64,000 nucleotides of DNA from Thermothielavioides terrestris NRRL 8126 (lineage: Eukaryota > Ascomycota > Sordariomycetes > Sordariales > Chaetomiaceae), in NCBI RefSeq assembly GCF_000226115.1, contig NC_016458.1, positions 1,674,001 to 1,738,000 of the forward strand. The letters run 5' to 3'. Positions within the stretch are counted from its first letter, which is position 1; each line of letters starts with the position of its first letter. The notes beneath the pieces are model-generated. The model saw only the letters and a program-made list of their open reading frames with translations. It ran no database searches and was not told the DNA's origin. This document shows positions 1 through 12,466 of this stretch, one piece after another. A program made the position numbers and the translations under genes.

Positions 1-1156
1 CAGGCGAGCTATGGGGAAACAGGTGCGGGAAGGGAGAGACAGGGACAGGCAGTAGTAAGACAAACCTTTCATGGAGGCGCCGAGCGGAGGGGTCCGGGGA
101 CTCTCCCCGTCGGCCTTCAGGGCAGAGCGCCTCGGCTGGGCCGAATTGCCCGGGGGCGGAGCAGACATGATGGCGTCGATAGCGGCGTCTCACTTGTGGC
201 ACTCGAAGAGAGTTTCTTTCAGATGCGCGTCCACAGAAAGCGGGGGTCGATGATAACTTGATGCCTCCAGATAAGGTCAGGCGGACGGCTAGATTAGGCC
301 CCAGCCTCAGCCACGGTTTCCCAGTTGGGTACCGATCCACGTGATGCAGTTCCGCCAGTCGCAGCAAGGGGTTGACGCTACTGCCGCTCGGATGTACAAA
401 ATCGGTGTTGGTGTGAGATGCGCGCCCGATAGCTGTCAGTTTGGTGACAGGAAGGGTGCCTTTCACGTGCGGAAGGTTGAAGGAGAGAAAATTCGATAGG
501 GTCCGTCGAGTTTGTTAACTCGAAAAGGCAGGTAACTCTCGGCTACGTGTACAATGCACCTTCTCCAGAATTCCAAAACATAGCGAGGTACTTTTTGACA
601 ATTGAAATTTGGCAGTAGACCAAAGTACTACGCTAGAATTTAGAATGCTCTGCGAAGTAGGGTGGAGAGAAGGTCGCAAGCTTGGTGGGGATGAAAGTTG
701 AACAGTTTGTGCTGGGTTGGGTTGCATCAGGCTCTTGGAGTGGGTCGCCGAGCCAAGGGTCTGGATTGGCCCGTGCATCTCCCATGACGTAGCGGGCTCT
801 GCAACCCTGGCTCAATCCCTCGCGGTGTTGCGATGGGCGACCCTGATTCCTGGAACTGCACGAGTTCCGCGTTCCGTCAACGCCAAAACCTCTGGTATTA
901 ATCCATATCTACTACACTCACGAGATGCTATCTGTTCAGACCAAAGATGGAAGCCGCAGGGGAGACCCGCAGAGGAGACCCGCAGAGGAGACGACGGCAC
1001 GGCACCAACTCGTGGAACCATGTTCAGACAGCTGCGATTTACTGAGCATCGGATCGATCTATCAGTCAGCCAGCGGAGATACGGTACATTTCTTTTACAG
1101 GTTAACTTTACACACGGGGCAGATGCATACGGCATGCTACTGAACCCCTCAGCCCC
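1..1156. other. Intergenic, no gene supported
   Basis: GC-rich sequence at the left edge. No reading frame here has protein-like composition or a recognisable domain. The right end lies directly downstream of the SCO1 stop codon on the minus strand, so it probably carries the SCO1 3' UTR. A short tandem repeat sits at about 955-993. A gene entering from outside the window cannot be excluded. Confidence 0.5.
955..993. repeat. Short tandem repeat, 13-bp unit, about 2.5 copies
   Basis: The unit AGAGGAGACCCGC is repeated head to tail. It is a minor minisatellite in the intergenic region downstream of SCO1. Confidence 0.7.
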
Positions 1157-2180
1157 TCAGCTAGTCTTCAAGACCCCCTTCCAGTCCTTCATGTGGTCCA
1201 GGATCACCTTGGCACCCTGCTCAGGCGAGTGCTGCCGCCCCAGCGCCTCGACAAAGTCCCCCTCGGGATCCATCAGATAGAAGTAAATGCTGTGGTCGAC
1301 CAGGTAGTCTTGGCCCGGCTTCACGTCGGACGGCGTGCTGAAGTAGACACGGTACGCCTTGCACATGGCCTTGATCTGCTCGTACGTGCCAGTCAGGCCG
1401 ACGAACTTGGGGTGGAACTCGACCAGATACTCCTTCAGCTCCTTGGGGCCGTCGCGCGCCGGGTCGCATGTGACGAACACGGGCGTCAAGGCCCCGGGGC
1501 GCTGCGCCTCGACCAGATCGAACATCCTCGCCATCTTGTCCAGCTCCTCAGGGCAAATGTCCGGGCAGTGCGTGAAGCCGAAGTAGACCTGGCGCACAGC
1601 GAGTCAGCAAACACGACCCAACCCATCCATATACCATCAACTTAGCCGGCACGTACGAGAGAGTACCGCCCCTTCAGGTCCTGATCCGAGACCTTGTTGC
1701 CGTACTGGTCGATCAGCTCGAACGGGCCGCCGACTTTGGGCTTGCCGACGCCCTTGGTCGACTCGGCTATCCTCTTCCGCCTCATTCGCTCCTTCTCCGA
1801 CTCAAAATACCACACCAGGCCGGCGGCCGTGATGACGAAGAGAAGACCGGCCTTCCACGAGAAGGGCTGCAAAACCAGACGTCAGCAGCTGGACCCCAGA
1901 CTACGCCACTACTACCCGGGTCGGATCAGCGCGCTGCACATACCCCTGACCTGTACCGGCTCTTCGCCTCCTCGACCGTCTTGAACTTGAAGCGCCGCTG
2001 CACCAACGGCTGGCAGGGCGGGGACTGGAAACTCGAGGGGCGCGGTGCGCTCGGTCGCTTAGCCTGCGCGATGCGGGCCGTCGAGAGCAATCGCGTGAAT
2101 CGCGTACATTGTGGAGATGCCGTCGCCCTCGGCAGGGCGTTGACGACGGCGCGGGCCGTCGTGGCTGGTGGTGGTGCCAT
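1157..2180 (-). CDS. SCO1: SCO1/SenC mitochondrial copper chaperone
   Basis: Inner-membrane thioredoxin-fold protein that delivers copper to the CuA site of cytochrome c oxidase subunit 2. Three exons on the minus strand, 2180-1944, 1866-1657 and 1588-1157, give about 292 residues, the usual Sco1 length. Donors are GTATGT and GTACGT, acceptors GCAG and CCAG, both introns phase 0. The start at 2180 opens MAPPPATTARAVV, a basic, Ala/Ser/Arg-rich presequence. A single membrane segment follows at about residues 83-100 (WKAGLLFVITAAGLVWYF). The copper-binding CPDIC motif (Cys157, Cys161) lies in GFTHCPDICP and the third ligand is His248 in VDHSIYF. All key residues are present. The gene is divergent from SPP1 across about 605 bp. 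Splice sites are inferred from the sequence. Confidence 0.95.
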
Positions 2181-2785
2181 GGCGTTGGCGGACACGGGTG
2201 GGTGGACGTGTCGGAGTATCAGGCAGGCTGGGCCGGAAGTCGTCCGATTTCTTGTTTCCTTGATTCGGCCCCTCGAGAAGAAGAGGGTTAGGGTTATAGG
2301 ACACAGCTCCTCCACTTATGCACGAATCCGGTGGTTGTTGTCAAACCAGTATGTTCCCAGCGCCATTGTCCCATCGTACTGTGGCAACGTACTCGTTGGA
2401 AAGGATCAGGCAAGCAAATCAAGTAGTACAGAAGTACTGCATAGGGAAAGACTGCGGCCTGGGTGTGTGTAGTGTGTAGATTATTGACCATAACCCGATT
2501 ATCAGTTGATGTTCGCTTAAGTGCATGCGAAGGGTAGAGATGCCAGGGTGGGGCCATCCTCGCCAGTGCAAGGACGCAGAAACCAAGGTAAGTAATGTTA
2601 GTGAGGTATGCCTCTATTCATCTCACAGAAAGTGGTCATTGGTATCGCCAGTGCTCGCTGCTTCACATGAAACGAACACGCCAAAATCGCAGATTCACGG
2701 CAAAGCTGCTAAACTTGCCATGCAAGTGCATTGGCCCTGTCCCGGTCTCCAAATCGCACGGATGAGTGCCGAGAAATGAGACACG
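2181..2785. promoter_or_regulatory. Shared divergent intergenic region of SCO1 and SPP1
   Basis: A 605-bp gap separates the two start codons, so it must hold both promoters. No TATA box or defined factor site can be assigned with confidence. The minus-strand sequence just upstream of the SCO1 start can be read as protein in frame for about 45 codons, but it lacks presequence character. Confidence 0.5.
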
Positions 2786-4438
2786 ATGAACTTCTCAACG
2801 TCGTTCTTCGCGCCGGACTTGGCACCTGCCGACGACAGCAGCCACCCGGAGCAGGACCGCCAGCAACAACAGCAGGGACCAACCAAACGTGCCATGGACC
2901 GAGCAAGCAACGATGCGCATCCAATCGCCAGCGACCCAGTCGACCATGAACTGACTGGCGACGGCAGCGCTGTGGGCAAGAACAGGAGTTCTAATTCTAC
3001 CGACCCCGCGCCCAAAATGCCCGCTCCTAAGAAGAAGAAGAGCACTGCAGCGGCCGCCAAGGGTCCCGCGAAACGCGCCCGTCCCGGGGCTGCTCGCGTC
3101 GGCGGCCCAAAGAAAGCCAGGGGCGGCGGCGCGAAGAAGGCCAAGACAGGCGCGCCGGATGCCTCCTCCAACCAGCCCGGCGCTGCTGATGCGGACGGCG
3201 ACGGCGGCAACTCTAGCGAGTCGGACAACGGGCCCTACTGCCTCTGCCGCGGGCCCGACGACCACCGCTTTATGATCGCCTGCGACCGCTGCGAGGACTG
3301 GTTCCACGGCGAGTGCATCGGCATGGACAAGCACACCGGCGAGAACCTGGTGCAGAAGTACATCTGCCCGAACTGCACCGACGGCGGCCGCTACACGACC
3401 CGCTACAAGAAGATGTGCTCGCTCGCCGGCTGCAACAACGCGGCCCGCATCTACGACTCTTCTCGGCCCAGCATCTTCTGCTCGTCCGAGCACTGCCAGG
3501 CCTGGTGGGAGCAGCTGATCGGGACGTTGCCCAAATCGAAAAGCGCCGAGGACTTCGACCGGCTCACCCAGGAGGAGTTCATGGGCCTGCTCGATGCGCC
3601 TTCTGCACCTGCGTCATCGGACGACGCGGAAAACCTACCCAACGCCCCCTGGAAGCTGGGAAAGACCCCCTTCGGTATGATCCCCCCTCCCCCGCTGTAC
3701 CCAATCCCCCGACTTTCCTCGCTTACCCATATTGTAGAAATCCCCCCCGACTTCTGGGACCAGCCCGCCTCCGCGGCCGCGCTCACCGAGGAGGAGCGCA
3801 CGCTCCTCACGACGTCGGCGGCCACGCGCTACCAGCTCGGCGAGGAGATTGTGCTCTGCAAGAAGATGCTGCAGCTGATCGACATGGCGCTCAAGCAGCG
3901 CGAGGCCGCCATCGCGGCCGGCAAGGGCACGGCCAAGGACCTGTGCGGCTACGACACGCGCCTCGACACCGTCGGCGCGACCCACCAGTTCGCCCTCTTC
4001 CTGCAGTCCCCGCAGGGCGAAACCATCTTCAAAACCGGCCGGCTCGACAGCCTGCCCGACGGCACCACCATCTCTTCAGACCCAGCCAACAACAACAACA
4101 ACAGCAACCCCAATCCCAATGAACCAACAACAACCGACCTGGACACCACCTCCTCCGCGCCCTTCCAAGGCATGTGCCTGCGGCGCAAGTGCAAGCCGCA
4201 CAACGGGTGGAGCAGCATCCTGGCCAAGGGGGCGCGGCACGACATCAAGGAGCTGGCGGCGCAGGCCAAGGAGCTGCTGGACGCGGAGCAGCGCGTGCGC
4301 GACGGCGCCGCGGGCCGCTTCCGCCGGCGCCTGAAGGAGCGGAACCGCGTCATCGTGCTGGACGGGAGCGGCGGCAGCAGCAGCAGCAGCAGCAGCAGTG
4401 CGGCAGACGGGAGCAACGGTATGGAAATTAGGACGTAG
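2786..4438 (+). CDS. SPP1: PHD-finger subunit of the Set1/COMPASS complex (Spp1/CXXC1-like)
   Basis: Reads methylated H3K4 and supports Set1 methyltransferase (family knowledge). The uninterrupted frame gives 550 residues. Residues about 80-120 are Lys/Arg/Ala-rich and look like a nuclear-localisation and DNA-binding stretch. The PHD finger is at about 151-198, from YCLCRGP through CDRCEDWFHGEC to YICPNC, with all zinc ligands. A second Cys-rich module typical of Spp1/CFP1 follows at 211-240 (MCSLAGC to FCSSEHC). The C-terminal half is acidic and basic coiled sequence with Asn-rich and Ser-rich runs. Positions 3675-3737 look like a 63-bp intron (GTATGA to TTGTAG). Because 63 is a multiple of three it stays open if retained; splicing gives 529 residues joining PF to EIPPDFW. 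Stop at 4436-4438. Confidence 0.88.
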   Translation: MNFSTSFFAPDLAPADDSSHPEQDRQQQQQGPTKRAMDRASNDAHPIASDPVDHELTGDGSAVGKNRSSNSTDPAPKMPAPKKKKSTAAAAKGPAKRARPGAARVGGPKKARGGGAKKAKTGAPDASSNQPGAADADGDGGNSSESDNGPYCLCRGPDDHRFMIACDRCEDWFHGECIGMDKHTGENLVQKYICPNCTDGGRYTTRYKKMCSLAGCNNAARIYDSSRPSIFCSSEHCQAWWEQLIGTLPKSKSAEDFDRLTQEEFMGLLDAPSAPASSDDAENLPNAPWKLGKTPFGMIPPPPLYPIPRLSSLTHIVEIPPDFWDQPASAAALTEEERTLLTTSAATRYQLGEEIVLCKKMLQLIDMALKQREAAIAAGKGTAKDLCGYDTRLDTVGATHQFALFLQSPQGETIFKTGRLDSLPDGTTISSDPANNNNNSNPNPNEPTTTDLDTTSSAPFQGMCLRRKCKPHNGWSSILAKGARHDIKELAAQAKELLDAEQRVRDGAAGRFRRRLKERNRVIVLDGSGGSSSSSSSSAADGSNGMEIRT

Positions 4439-4551
4439 TTTTAGACCGTCAGGGTGAGGGTAAGGAGAGGAAGGAGCTTTTGCTGTGTGGGTCGGCTGCA
4501 CCCCGTCTGTCTCACCGGGGTGTCAGTTTGCGGTTCTAGAGTAGGAGCCTA

Positions 4552-4582
4552 GGTCCCGGTCCTGGTCCCGGTCCCGGTCCGG
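4552..4582. repeat. GGTCCC hexamer minisatellite
   Basis: About five imperfect copies of GGTCCC/GGTCCT stand in a row just downstream of SPP1. Confidence 0.8.
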
Positions 4583-5210
4583 TTTCCGGGCAAGTCTGAG
4601 CTTGCTTGATATGGGAACCTGGAAGGCGGGTTGATGGTCGATAGATGAATGGGTGCTTAGCTTACTCCTGGGAGGAAGCGTCACGCAGTGGCTGATGCTC
4701 GATGCAGGAGCGCGGGCAGGGAAACAGAGCCAAACAGAGCCTTTGAATCGTTCTGTGTACGAACAAAACAACGACACCCAGGATGCCCAGACCGCATCAA
4801 GCCGGAGAAACGGATCCCGGTCATATTCCATTCGCGTCGTATTCGTTGAAGCTCTCTATGATACACTCGTGTCTAAGTACTTCAAACATCCGCCATGCCA
4901 ATCCCACTATTCCCTCGTCATCAGGAGGCAAGGAAAGATCAGTGCACGCACTGGTTACCGCGGCAAAGAGCCGCGAGGACCTGCGTGGCAGAAGGAGCCA
5001 AGAAAGTAAGAGGCCATCTCGCAAAACGGAATGCATGAGGGACCATGGGTATAAGAGAAAAAACACAAGGGGCTCATGACGGCGTCCTCGTAGCAACGTG
5101 ACATAAGTCGTGACCTGAGAGAGAGCAGAGGACCGCCTCCAGCTGGGAAGAAAACAGCGATATCAAGGAAATAGACCAGGATTGAAGCTGCTGGTATAAG
5201 AAGCACAGAG

Positions 5211-5235
5211 AAAAAAAAAAAAAAAAAAAAAAAAA
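5211..5235. repeat. A25 homopolymer tract
   Basis: Twenty-five consecutive A residues, then T and six more A. Its length is likely unreliable in an assembly. Confidence 0.9.
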
Positions 5236-5775
5236 TAAAAAAGTCGATCAACCGAGAGCCGCGAGGCAAATTTTCCGTCTTGTTGCAGCCGTGAGGCATA
5301 TCCGCTCTTGCGCAGACATCCTCCCCGATGTCCAGTGAACCTGCCCATCTCCAGCCCGTCATTATATATCCGATCTCTTCGTTGCGTCGTTTCCATGTTT
5401 CGTCCTGTTGTCCGGTCGAGGCGTTCGATGTCCCCGAGGCAGCGGTTCTGTGGGTTCCCGCTGAGGTCTGGGCACTGCGCGTAAATGATCAGAACCGCTA
5501 CCCTCCTCCATCCACGCATGCTCCCTCCTGCGCATCAACGTCGGTCGTGTGACCGGGATGTTCTACCCATGCATAATAAGTGCTGCTTTTTCCTCCGTCG
5601 TCTACATGGCTGAGGCAGCCATGCTGGTTGTGCAACGTGCTCCATCCGCGAAGGCACAGCCTGGCCCCTTCCCCACACGCATTCATACATAAGACCACTG
5701 ATGCAGCGCCTCATTCGTGCCATGATCCGGCAAATAGAAGTTTCCGGCCGATCGTCAGCGGCTCGGCGCACTCAA

Positions 5776-6339
5776 TCAAGTCCGGCGTTTTCCCGAGCTG
5801 CTCGAATGTCCATGGCTGCGGTGTGATGAATGGCCGGGGCCGTGACCGTGCCGCTCTCTCCTCGACGAACTCCCACCTCCGGCTCGCTCCAGCTCGCGCT
5901 CCAGCTCCTCGGCCCTCTGGCGGAAACCGTGGACGATTTCACGAATGTGGCTGATGCGGTCAAAGTCAAGCTCGAGCTCGTCGATCTGTGCCATGATCTC
6001 GTGGTATCGCGCGATCTCGGCGTCGGCGTTGTCGATGAGGTTGCCGGCGCGGTCGTAGACGCTGAGAGTCACAATCTCCGATTGTTGCATCAGGTAGTCT
6101 AGCCGTTGCTGGATCGACTGCATGACTCGGTCAAAGTGGCGGCCCAGCGCAGTGAGCGAAGAGGTGTCCACCATCAGCAACCCCTGAGACGAAGCGCGGC
6201 TCGCTGCTCGCGAAGAAGTCGAGCCGCCTGCTGCCGCCACCGCCTGCTGGCCATGCCGCAGTAGTTGTATTTCATCTTCCGTCAATCCCAGCTGGGTGTC
6301 GGGCACCGCATTCGAGGCATCTTGCTGCTGCTGCGACAT
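5776..6339 (-). CDS. CNL1: BLOC-1 subunit CNL1 (cappuccino/BLOC1S4-like)
   Basis: Subunit of the biogenesis of lysosome-related organelles complex 1, which acts on endosomes (family knowledge). Single exon, 187 residues. The N-terminus is Gln/Ala/Ser-rich. Residues about 58-150 form a helical coiled-coil domain that lines up with yeast Cnl1: a segment around NLIDNADAEIARYHEIM, then IDELELDFDRISHIREIV, then FRQRAEELERELE. The C-terminus is a low-complexity Ser/His/Arg/Gly tail (SSSRRERHGHG). The start ATG at 6339 opens MSQQQQDASN. KxDL-type BLOC-1 partners are related coiled coils, but the Cnl1 spacing fits better. Convergent with SPP1. Confidence 0.8.
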   Translation of the reverse strand: MSQQQQDASNAVPDTQLGLTEDEIQLLRHGQQAVAAAGGSTSSRAASRASSQGLLMVDTSSLTALGRHFDRVMQSIQQRLDYLMQQSEIVTLSVYDRAGNLIDNADAEIARYHEIMAQIDELELDFDRISHIREIVHGFRQRAEELERELERAGGGSSSRRERHGHGPGHSSHRSHGHSSSSGKRRT

Positions 6340-9300
6340 GACGGGCCGTCACACGAGAGGCCGCGGCTCCGATCCCGGCCGGCTGCACAGTGCTGCTGTG
6401 TAGCCTCGCGATACCGGTTCCGGTCAACGTCAAACAACGGGCTTCGGGCAAGCAGTTCCGATGTCGCCGGGCGAGCCCTGAAGGAGAGATCTCTAAAGTC
6501 GTGAAGGATGTTCACCCCGGCGCCTGCGGCGCACCGCTCCGGCTGTACCAGCACGACGTTCAACTCTATTGCAGCCCGGCCAGGGGCGCGGGGCACGGTG
6601 TCACGGCTGTGGGAGAACAAGACTGCGGGGTACGCTGCAGTGGCGGCACTCGAAAACCCGGGTTCCCGGTTGTTGGCGGAGGTGAATGCGACACCGAGAG
6701 CTCGAGCGTCGGCGACGTCTTGGGCACGTACGGCGTCATCGTTCCGCTGGTCGACCCGGTCACTGCGTCGATGCCATAACAGCTTAGCCGAAAGGCCAGC
6801 GCGGCGGTATGGTGCAACGTTCGAATACGAAGGGCAGCTGGTTCAAGGAGTGTGTTGGACGCCAGGACACGATCCTGTATCGGGTGCGAAACAGCGACTG
6901 CAGCGCTGCAGCGACTTGGGAGGCCCCCAACCAGCCTTCCTCCTCTTGCGCGCCACACCTCCGATGGAAACTGTTGAGTCGCCCCGGCGCTGTCGATAGT
7001 CTGGGTCGTCGCGAGTGCGCGCGAAAGCTGACTGGTAGATCTGTGCTAGGTTTTCTGTCGGGGCGCGAAGCATCGAGCGTTTCCGAGACAGAGCGGCGTT
7101 GCTGGAGCGTTGAGGTTACTCAAGGTTGGAGCTAAGGATGGATAGGTTGTCGGCTGGATTAACTATACCGCCTTTTCCCACGGGGGAAGCGCATCAGGTG
7201 ATAACTAACGTCAGCGAACTGCTGGGCCACACCGGGTTTGGGACCGTGCAAGATCAACTCCCACAAAGAATGTGTGACCGGGCAGAGACAACAGAGACAG
7301 CGAGTTTCGTGAATATCGGAGCGAGTGTGTCGAAATATGGAACCGCAAAGCAGAGATCAGGTAAGTGAGTGAAGACTGCAAAGATCCGGAGACCGCGATC
7401 CAGCCAGGACGCACTTGTGGATCGGGAAAAAGCATGGGGCGATCTGAAAGTAGGTTCGTTTCCATTCTGCTGCAGAACTCGCATACCCCTGGACCGTCGC
7501 GTTGGGCCGTCGCCAGGGAGGAGCTTTGCCGTCGGCAGGCGTTTGCATCGAGGTGAGACAGGAACGTCCGCGTTTTGAGACCCGTTTTGTGACCCGAGTT
7601 GAGCACCTGATTCTTATCAATTGAAGACACGGATGGCGACGGTCAATGTATGAAAATCTCGAGTGACGCAAATTGCTTAGATTGCACTTCTCAGCCCTCA
7701 TGTCGGCACTGGTCGCATGAGCTGCGGCCTCCAGGCTGCCTGAGGGTCGCTTGCCGCAGTGAAGCGAAGACGCCTGAGAAGCCGCGTGACGACACGATGG
7801 CCCCGGTCCGTATGCGCCTTGGTGCATGAACGAGCGGCGTAAGATTCACGGGTTGCTTGCCGAACAAAACGGACGCGGCTGTCTGCGATAGTCGATCGGC
7901 AGCCTTGGAGATTCTTCGCAATAACGCCTCACTGGGGTGATTCGAACCCCTGGTCAGTGTGCCCTCAGCGGCTCGCTCAGCCTCACCAATCGCTCTGGTG
8001 ACGACGGCGAGGTGGCGTGACGCAGGACTACAATCGTGTCTGCACACAGTAAGGCTGGCAACTCGGGAGTTTCAGTCGTCATTAGTGTGGACTGCCACCC
8101 ACTCACCATGAGCCCCTTTGGTTAAGGTATGCAAAGCAGCTTACACACCGTACTTGGGTAGGACGACGGTACTCGGCGTAACCCTGTTCGGTCTGTTGCG
8201 ATAGGCACCAATTTGGCCGTTCCTTGGGGATGTCGGGAATCAGGAGGCTGGCTTGAAATGGACGCGGGTCGGAAGAGAGCTGCGCTGCCCGAAGACTTGA
8301 AAACTCGAGGCTAAACTCCTCCCGGTCCCGTGGAGATTGTGCCTTCCCGATCCTCCGGATTCTGCATAGCAGCGCCTGCCGTGAGTCCGTTGTCTGCTTC
8401 GTAGAGGTCACATTGCTCCTTCCGAATTCTGTCACTGTCACAATTAGCCCTGCCTCCCGGGCCAGTCCCTGACGGCCGAGGTGTCACGGTGGGTGGAAAC
8501 TGCCGGGGCCATCCATGAGCCCGGGTTTCGACGATGGGCAGTGAAAGCAATTCTCGCTTCTGCCTCCAGGGAAGGTGCCGCAGGTGCGATATCCGGGTCG
8601 ATCCCCGCGGCCCGCATGCTTAAGACCGGCGGGAGGTCGACTTCCACCAGTGAACAAGCTTCGCCCGGCGGAAACTGGTGTAAGGTGGGCCGCTATTTGC
8701 GGTCCAAACACTCTCAAGGGACACAGGGTAATTGACATGGGCATTGCTGGCCGATGCCATGCCGGCATGGTGAAGTTTGGCTGTCATCGGCCTACCGCTC
8801 AACATCCAGGACCTCTGCTATGGCCCCGCAGAATCACTAAATGTATGCAGATACTCGTGTTGGTTCATTTGTCTCTTAGTTCCGAAGCTCTCCTTGTGGG
8901 AGGGACGATAGGATGTCTCGAACACGGCTACTGCTGGTCGTACTCCAAATATCAGCTCTCGAGTCCACGCCGGCACAAGACCGTCACTCTCAGGTCACTC
9001 TGTATTAAGTTCGGTTACATGGGAGACACAGAGGCCACTCCATGTGGAAACCAGACCGGTGGTGATATGCTTCCCGGCCGTCGCATTGGAGGGCTCGAGT
9101 GGACGTTCACCATCACAGCGGGTGCCTCTTATCTCCTCTCGAGCCCAGAAACGTCCAGCTTAAGTCTGACGGGACTCCTTGGCCCATGAACCTTCGAGTT
9201 GTGCGCGGCGAACTGGCCTACTTAGTGCAAGTCAACGCTGCTCACGAGACTGCCGGAGAAAAACTCATCAGCCTGCCCAGAGAGCACCGCGTGCTGGGCC

Positions 9301-12300
9301 ACGGCTTACCCCGACATCCACGCCGCCAACCGGAACTGCTGGGGTTGCCCTCTGGACCAAGTCCATCAGTGACTCCACACGCCGGCACGATCTCACATGC
9401 TTTGCTGATGTTTGTCGATGAGTCTTTCATGTTCTCAAAATACCACTACTTTCGATCTCCAAGCTCCCAGCACATCAGCGCCGCACCGAGATGACCTTGA
9501 ACCCTGGGACTTCAGCAAGCACCTGCTGCTGCTGACTTGGTTGTCGCCAAAATAGGCGCCAGTGACAGAAGCTAAAAGCATAACACCACCGACGAGATCT
9601 ACATTAGCCGCCCTACTAAGGTTGTTGAGCGACCCCACGGGAAATGGTCAGCAACATGTATCGTGGCCACAGGTGTACTCAACTGTCGAATGCCTGTTGC
9701 CCTTAGAACTGGGCTAATCCGCGTGCCCGTCCCGTTTGACAACTTAGTTGGGCTCTACTATCACGGTAACACGTATCTAGTTAAGGCCTCTCAAGGCTGA
9801 ATCAACGCAGACAGCCCCGTGGTGAGGCAAGCCGCCCACATGACAAATCATCTTTGCTGACGAAATATCATCATATTCTGCTCGAACGATATGAACAAGG
9901 AAACGCCGGTAACGGACGAGATAGCCGCAGCCGTTTGTACACTACTCCAAGACATGGGGCATCTTCGGTTCTGCTGCTTGTTGATTGGCAGGGGCAGGGA
10001 GAAAAGTGAAGGTTTCGCCATGTAGAGGTCATGCGAACCTCGATATGGCAAAGCATTGGAATGACACCACAACAGCTCGGATTCTTGGTAATGTCAGCTA
10101 TTCTCTGGGCATCAACCGGACTCAGAGCGAACAGTGGGGTAGTCAGACGGCCGTGGTGGCCAAGGTCTCCTGGCGGTAGACGTATGCAAACAGGGTGAAG
10201 GACTTGAGGATGGTAGAGCTCAGACTGAGTTGTTTTGTGGCTTTTTCCTGTGTTAACCTTCTGTTCATTGGGGATCTGGCCGTCGCCTCACACAGTGACT
10301 TGGCAGGAGACGCGAAGTGTTCCAACAATGACGAGGAACGCTCGTGATACGCCGACTGATCGTCCACCTCGACCCTGCATAAGCCGTGGAGGCCGCACAC
10401 AAACTACGTAATGCCAAACCTCTCTCCCCATCCCACTAGGTTTTGACCAAGAGATTGAGGCCACTGAGCCCCAGTTTCGTGATTCCGACTCGAGGGGCGA
10501 AGGCTCTTTGCCCTCGGCGCCGGTTTTCTCAATCCACAGCAAAAGGCATAGCTTCTTAAGAACAGGTGCGCGTCGAGCAGTTCTCGGATGGCCGCTCATG
10601 TCCAGTTCTCTCCACACAGTACTACTGAGGAAGGGAGCCATGGAGACCGTGTCCTCCTGGATGGACTCGGGTCTGGTGCCCTCGACGTTCGCCAGGCACC
10701 TCTCTAACTTAAAAAAACTGGCCGGACCATTGAAGAAGAAGACAGCCAGAGATTTGCTTGGCCCTTGGCATCTGTATCAGACTGGCGGTTGGCGGTGGTG
10801 CGGACTCGCACGCTGAGCCCTGGACTCGCTGCTCCAGGCTTAGGGTTAGCTCTGCGAAAACCCATCACCGACCCCTGTTGTTTACTCAGCCCCTGAACTC
10901 CACTACCTCGGCTCTCTTGGCCGGCCCGTGTGTCAAAATATGGGCTCGAACATGGCGCGCCTGAAACACCAAGCCCGCCACAACTGCGGCCCCCAAAAAA
11001 AGCTCGCCTGCAAGCTTCCACGACGCGGTCCGTGCTGTGCACTTGCGCTGCGTACAATACATAACTTACGTAGTGTAGTGTAGTGTGCACTACATGAGGC
11101 GGCGCTGGAAAAACACAAGTTTACACTACGGCTCAGCTTCATGAAATGGCACGAATCAAATGCCGATGCGAGCGCCTCCACAAGATCGGTGACCAGGTTG
11201 GACATCGGCTCTCGGGCACTAGGGTATCCCTTCCGGCGGTTGCAAACCATTTCCATTTCCCACCACCCTTCCACATCACGCGCAGGAGACACGGGAGAAG
11301 CTCGCAAGCGGAAGGTATGGCTACACTAGTCTGTGATGCCGCACTTTGCAAAAAATCCCCTCATCTGGGCCCGAGCCCGCTGCCTCGGCGGATCGTGCGA
11401 ATTTTAGACGTGCATACAGCACCAAATGGGCGAGATTGTATGTTGGCGGTTGTGTCAACCTTGGCAGTCCCTCGAGACAACCCACGGTGACTGCGCAACG
11501 TCCCAGGGGCGTTGACCTGGAGGCTCGGCGACCGGGGTTCGGCGTCGGCCGGTGGGAGAGGTGACTTGTGGGTAGTCACAGGGCTTTGTACGAAATAGTG
11601 TACATACGGATACGGAGCGGAAGGAGTGTACGGAGTATGTAGTGTAGTGTGTGTACAAACTCAGCAGCGAGAAACCCGGGAACATGGGCGCGGAGCGGAG
11701 CTGAGTCGTGTAACGACACTAGCTCCATGATCACCACAGGCCTGTCGACGCCACACAGGACGCCGTCGTTTCAGGCACGCAGAAGCGTCAAGAAAGCGGC
11801 TGATCGCGACGATCGGATCTTCCGGGGAAGTGTAACCCGCGCGTCGTCCTTCGACGGGGATCCCCTTCCTCATATTCCAAGGTCGAAAGGAGGCCTCCCG
11901 CAGCTGCAATCAAAGAGAAGGAGGATGGCCCTGGCTCGTCACAATTCTGCTAAACTAGCGGGCTTCGTCAGCTTGCTCCAGCCTCGGGGGCGAGGCAGTC
12001 CACATCAAGTACACTTACCGACAATATTCGAGGTCCACCGCTGTGGCCCCTTGGGGATGAAGAGGACGCCACACCAAGCGACAGCTCCTCGGTAGTTCGT
12101 GTGCCTCGTGCAGATATCTCGAGTTCAGTCAAGCAAACCTGCAGCGATCCTCGCAGATCCATGCATAGTTGTAACTCTACTTCTTCACTTGACGGCAGTT
12201 GCGCCAGCCAGGCCAGCCAGGCCAGCGTGGCAGGTGCATTTTCCCGCAGGCGCAGGCTGGAGGAGGCCGCGGAAAAGTGAAGATGTGCCTACACTAGAGG

Positions 12301-12458
12301 TGACATGCCCTGATAACATCTGCCGTTTGTGGCGATCCGTGAAACAATAGATCTGGCGCTTTTGGGCAATGGCGTAACTAGTGTACACTACCTAGCGTGC
12401 CTGTGTAATGGCGCCGTGGGGGGTTGCAGCTTGTCAGGTGCCAGGACGTCGGTCTTAC
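6340..12458. other. GC-balanced region without a supportable gene
   Basis: The left end is the CNL1 promoter. The rest has many short overlapping frames on both strands, none with protein-like composition, a domain or plausible intron-joined extensions. From about 11 kb rightwards it carries scattered TAGTGTA/TACACTA motifs, for example at 11070-11094, 11596-11660 and 12377-12393. Base composition shows no RIP-like AT enrichment. Non-coding RNA or a fast-evolving spliced gene cannot be excluded. Confidence 0.5.
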
Positions 12459-12466
12459 ACTTCGTA

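Larger units (their letters stand above)
4439..5775. other. Convergent intergenic region between SPP1 and CNL1
   Basis: Both flanking genes end here, so it should contain two 3' UTRs and terminators. It also holds a degenerate GGTCCC hexamer tract (4552-4582) and a 25-base A run (5211-5235). No gene was seen on either strand. Confidence 0.6.

Noticed and set aside
7920..8000. tRNA-like sequence on the minus strand with GGTTCGAATC
   Set aside because: The B-box-like motif is present, but the T stem has mismatches and I could not build an acceptor stem and anticodon arm. At most a degenerate relic.
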